A DNA stretch of 6,080 bases from Hellea sp. (GTDB lineage Bacteria; Pseudomonadota; Alphaproteobacteria; Caulobacterales; Maricaulaceae), in assembly GCA_020628635.1 (NCBI GenBank), contig JAHDEU010000148.1, forward strand, positions 1 through 6,080. Direction: 5' to 3'. Below the pieces are notes generated by a model. It was not told the origin of the DNA, ran no database searches, and saw nothing but the letters and a program-made list of their open reading frames with translations. A program made the translations under genes and the position numbers. Shown here piece after piece: positions 4,363-6,080 of this stretch; position 1 is the stretch's first letter, and the number at the start of each line of letters is the position of its first letter.

Positions 4363-5472
4363 ATGCCCAGAACCCGACCCCTCTCCACGCTCATGCTCGT
4401 CGGGTCCTCGACCACGGATGCCATGGCGGAGCTGTCCGAACTCTATGCGCGCGACGCCGTGCGCGCCTTGGCGGGCGTGGCCGACGTCACGCTGATCCGC
4501 CGCGCGCCGGACGGGAGGTGGTCGCTGCCGTGGTCGCTGGAGCCGCATGACATCGCGTCCGCCATGCCCATGCCGCTGTCGGCCGCGCTCGGCCTGCTGG
4601 TGCATGAGCATTTCGACATCGGCCTGCCGCAGATGTTCTGCCCCTGGGGCATGACCAGCGGGCGGGCGCTGTTCGAACTGCTGGACATTCCCATGATCGG
4701 CAACCGCGCGCCGCAAATGGGCATGGGCGCGGATAAGGCGCTGGCCCGCGCCGTCGTCGCGCAGGGCGGCGTTCGCGTGCCTGAAGGCGTCGTGGTCAAG
4801 CCGGGCGAGCGTTCAAGCCAGACCCCGCCCCTGCCCGTCATCGTCAAGCCGGTCATGTCGGACAATTCCGAGGGCCTGTCGCTGGTGGAGCGCGCCGAAG
4901 ACCTCGCCCCCGCTATCGCACACGCCCACGCCCAGGACAGCGACGCGCTGGTGGAGCGGTTCATTCCGCCGGGCCGCGAACTGCGCGTCGGCGTGATCGA
5001 GCGCATGACGCCGGACGGGCCGGAGCTCTTCGCCCTGCCCCCGGAGGAATACCCCGTGGACCGCGCCAACCACCCTGTGAGGACGGCCGAGGACAAGCTG
5101 GCGCGCGGCGATGACGGGCAATTGCGCCTGGCCGCGAAGACAAAGGACGCCGCCTGGATCATCGACGCGGACGACCCCGCCATCCCCGCCCTTCACGCCG
5201 CGGCCATCGCAGCCTGCCGCGCGCTGGGCTGCCGGCATTACGGCCTGTTCGACTTCCGCGTGGACGAGGCCGGGACGCCGTGGTTCCTCGAAGCGGGGCT
5301 CTATTGCTCCTTCGCGGACGCATCCGTCGTTTGCACCATGGCGCGCGCGGCAGGTATTTCAACGCAGCAGCTTTTCGTCGACATGGCGGCTCTGGCCAGC
5401 GGCGAGAGCGTGTCCGTCGAGATCGCGGACAGCGCGCCCGTCCTCACCGAGACCCTGCTCGCCGCCGAGTGA
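4363..5472 (+). CDS. ATP-grasp enzyme, D-Ala-D-Ala-ligase-like
   Basis: A 369-residue member of the ATP-grasp superfamily, whose enzymes join a carboxylate to an amine through an acyl phosphate. The layout resembles Ddl: an N-terminal domain with LLVHEHFDIGLP (78-89) and SGRALFELLDIPMIGN (99-114), then MGADKALARAV (121-131, Lys125), PVIVKPVMSDNSEGLSLV (158-175, Lys162 and the flexible loop), ALVERFIPPGRELRVGV (195-211, Glu198) and FDFRVDEAGTPWFLEAG (296-312). Asp297 and Glu310 are the expected Mg ligands, but the third, normally Asn in E-x-N, is Gly312. The residues after it (LYCSF) also differ from the Ddl TLPG. It is therefore unlikely to be the housekeeping Ddl. An amino-acid or peptide ligase making a substrate for the dioxygenase, or acting on its product, is my inference. 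Shine-Dalgarno at 4351-4355; it ends one base from the converging TolC gene. Confidence 0.82.
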   Translation: MPRTRPLSTLMLVGSSTTDAMAELSELYARDAVRALAGVADVTLIRRAPDGRWSLPWSLEPHDIASAMPMPLSAALGLLVHEHFDIGLPQMFCPWGMTSGRALFELLDIPMIGNRAPQMGMGADKALARAVVAQGGVRVPEGVVVKPGERSSQTPPLPVIVKPVMSDNSEGLSLVERAEDLAPAIAHAHAQDSDALVERFIPPGRELRVGVIERMTPDGPELFALPPEEYPVDRANHPVRTAEDKLARGDDGQLRLAAKTKDAAWIIDADDPAIPALHAAAIAACRALGCRHYGLFDFRVDEAGTPWFLEAGLYCSFADASVVCTMARAAGISTQQLFVDMAALASGESVSVEIADSAPVLTETLLAAE

Positions 5473-5473
5473 C

Positions 5474-6080
5474 CTACCGCGCCGGTCCCGCCGCGAGATG
5501 GGCGTCCGCGACCGCCTGCAGATAGCCCGCCTGGGTGCGGATGCGGTCCGAGCGGATGGCGTTGACGCGGCGCTGCACGGTCAGCACGTCGAGCAGGATC
5601 GCCTCGCCCAGATCGTAGCGTATGCTTTCCAGTTCCAGCGCGGTTTCGGCCGCGCGCGCCGCCACGTCCAGCGCGGCGAGGCGCTGCTCGAACACATGGG
5701 CGCGGTCGAACCCGGCGACGAGATCGCGGTAGGCCTCCCGCGCGCTCGCCTCATAGCTCGCAAGCTGCGCATCGACATTGGCCTGCGCCGCATGGACCCG
5801 CGCCGCATCCGCCCCGCCGTCGATCAGCGTGTCGGCAATGCTGGCGGTGAGCCGCGCGATGTAGGTGTCGATGTCGAACAGATCAGACAGCGCCAGCCCG
5901 CCCGACACGCCGCCCGACAGTGTGATGCCGGGCAGGGTGGCTGCGCGGGTGGCGTCCACATCGGCGACCGTGGCGATCACGGCCAGGCGCGCGGCCTGCA
6001 CGTCGTGGCGGGCCAGCACGGCACGGCTGGCGAGATCGACCAGGCCGAGCCCGGCATCTGAGACTTCCGGCAGGTCATCC
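5474..6080 (-). CDS. TolC-family outer-membrane efflux protein (C-terminal part)
   Basis: The frame stays open to the right edge, so the N terminus and start lie outside; about 201 C-terminal residues are visible. The segment reads as one repeat of the outer-membrane efflux protein family. First come LPEVSDAGLGLVDLAS and an RHDVQAARLAVIATVADV helix, then the strand-forming TLPGITLSGGVSGGL. A long Ala-rich helix follows, with LASYEASAREAYRDLVAGF and AARAAETALELESIRYDLGE, then the family-typical ILLDVLTVQRRVNAIRSD and a last helix to HLAAGPAR. This trimeric channel protein works with an inner-membrane pump and a periplasmic adaptor in drug or metabolite export or type I secretion. Those partners are not in the window. 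The stop (TAG, 5474-5476) is one base from the TGA of the converging ATP-grasp gene. Confidence 0.88.
   Translation of the reverse strand, partial: DDLPEVSDAGLGLVDLASRAVLARHDVQAARLAVIATVADVDATRAATLPGITLSGGVSGGLALSDLFDIDTYIARLTASIADTLIDGGADAARVHAAQANVDAQLASYEASAREAYRDLVAGFDRAHVFEQRLAALDVAARAAETALELESIRYDLGEAILLDVLTVQRRVNAIRSDRIRTQAGYLQAVADAHLAAGPAR

Noticed and set aside
3349..4716. 455-residue - strand ORF opposite the HAD and dioxygenase genes
   Set aside because: No domain and His/Arg-rich composition; the opposing frames have complete catalytic motifs.

Overview
The window is GC-rich and almost fully coding. It looks like the chromosome of a proteobacterium, most likely an alphaproteobacterium. 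That guess rests on base composition and the general look of the proteins, not on a marker gene. Its core is an RNA-repair locus: a tandem set of small structured RNAs (1-406), the RNA ligase gene rtcB (430-1686) and the RNA 3'-phosphate cyclase gene rtcA (1768-2796), all on the + strand.

The first ~410 bases hold no convincing protein gene. They fold into three back-to-back bacterial Y RNAs (36-162, 173-252, 262-406), preceded by what looks like the 3' end of a fourth (about 1-26). Each has a long closing stem carrying GGCGAATG, which fits the Ro60/Rsr-binding consensus of bacterial Y RNAs (GNCGAAN0-1G, as I recall it). The first and third carry a YrlA-type tRNA-mimic module in permuted order: T arm, then an acceptor-like hairpin capped by a GNRA tetraloop, then D arm. 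The middle one is short and lacks that module. This resembles the rsr-yrl-rtcBA arrangement of enterobacteria, with an enlarged Y RNA set; an rsr (Ro60) gene is predicted just left of the window.

Two strong hairpins lie between rtcB and rtcA and may set their relative expression. After an 82-base gap follow three tightly packed + strand genes: a HAD-superfamily protein that has lost both motif I aspartates (2879-3574), a TauD/TfdA-type Fe(II)/2-oxoglutarate dioxygenase with all metal and co-substrate ligands (3574-4350), and a D-Ala-D-Ala-ligase-like ATP-grasp enzyme (4363-5472). They look like one operon for an unidentified small-molecule or peptide modification pathway. A link to RNA repair is not shown.

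At the right edge a TolC-family outer-membrane efflux gene runs on the - strand (5474 to beyond 6080). It converges on the ATP-grasp gene with a single base between the two stop codons.
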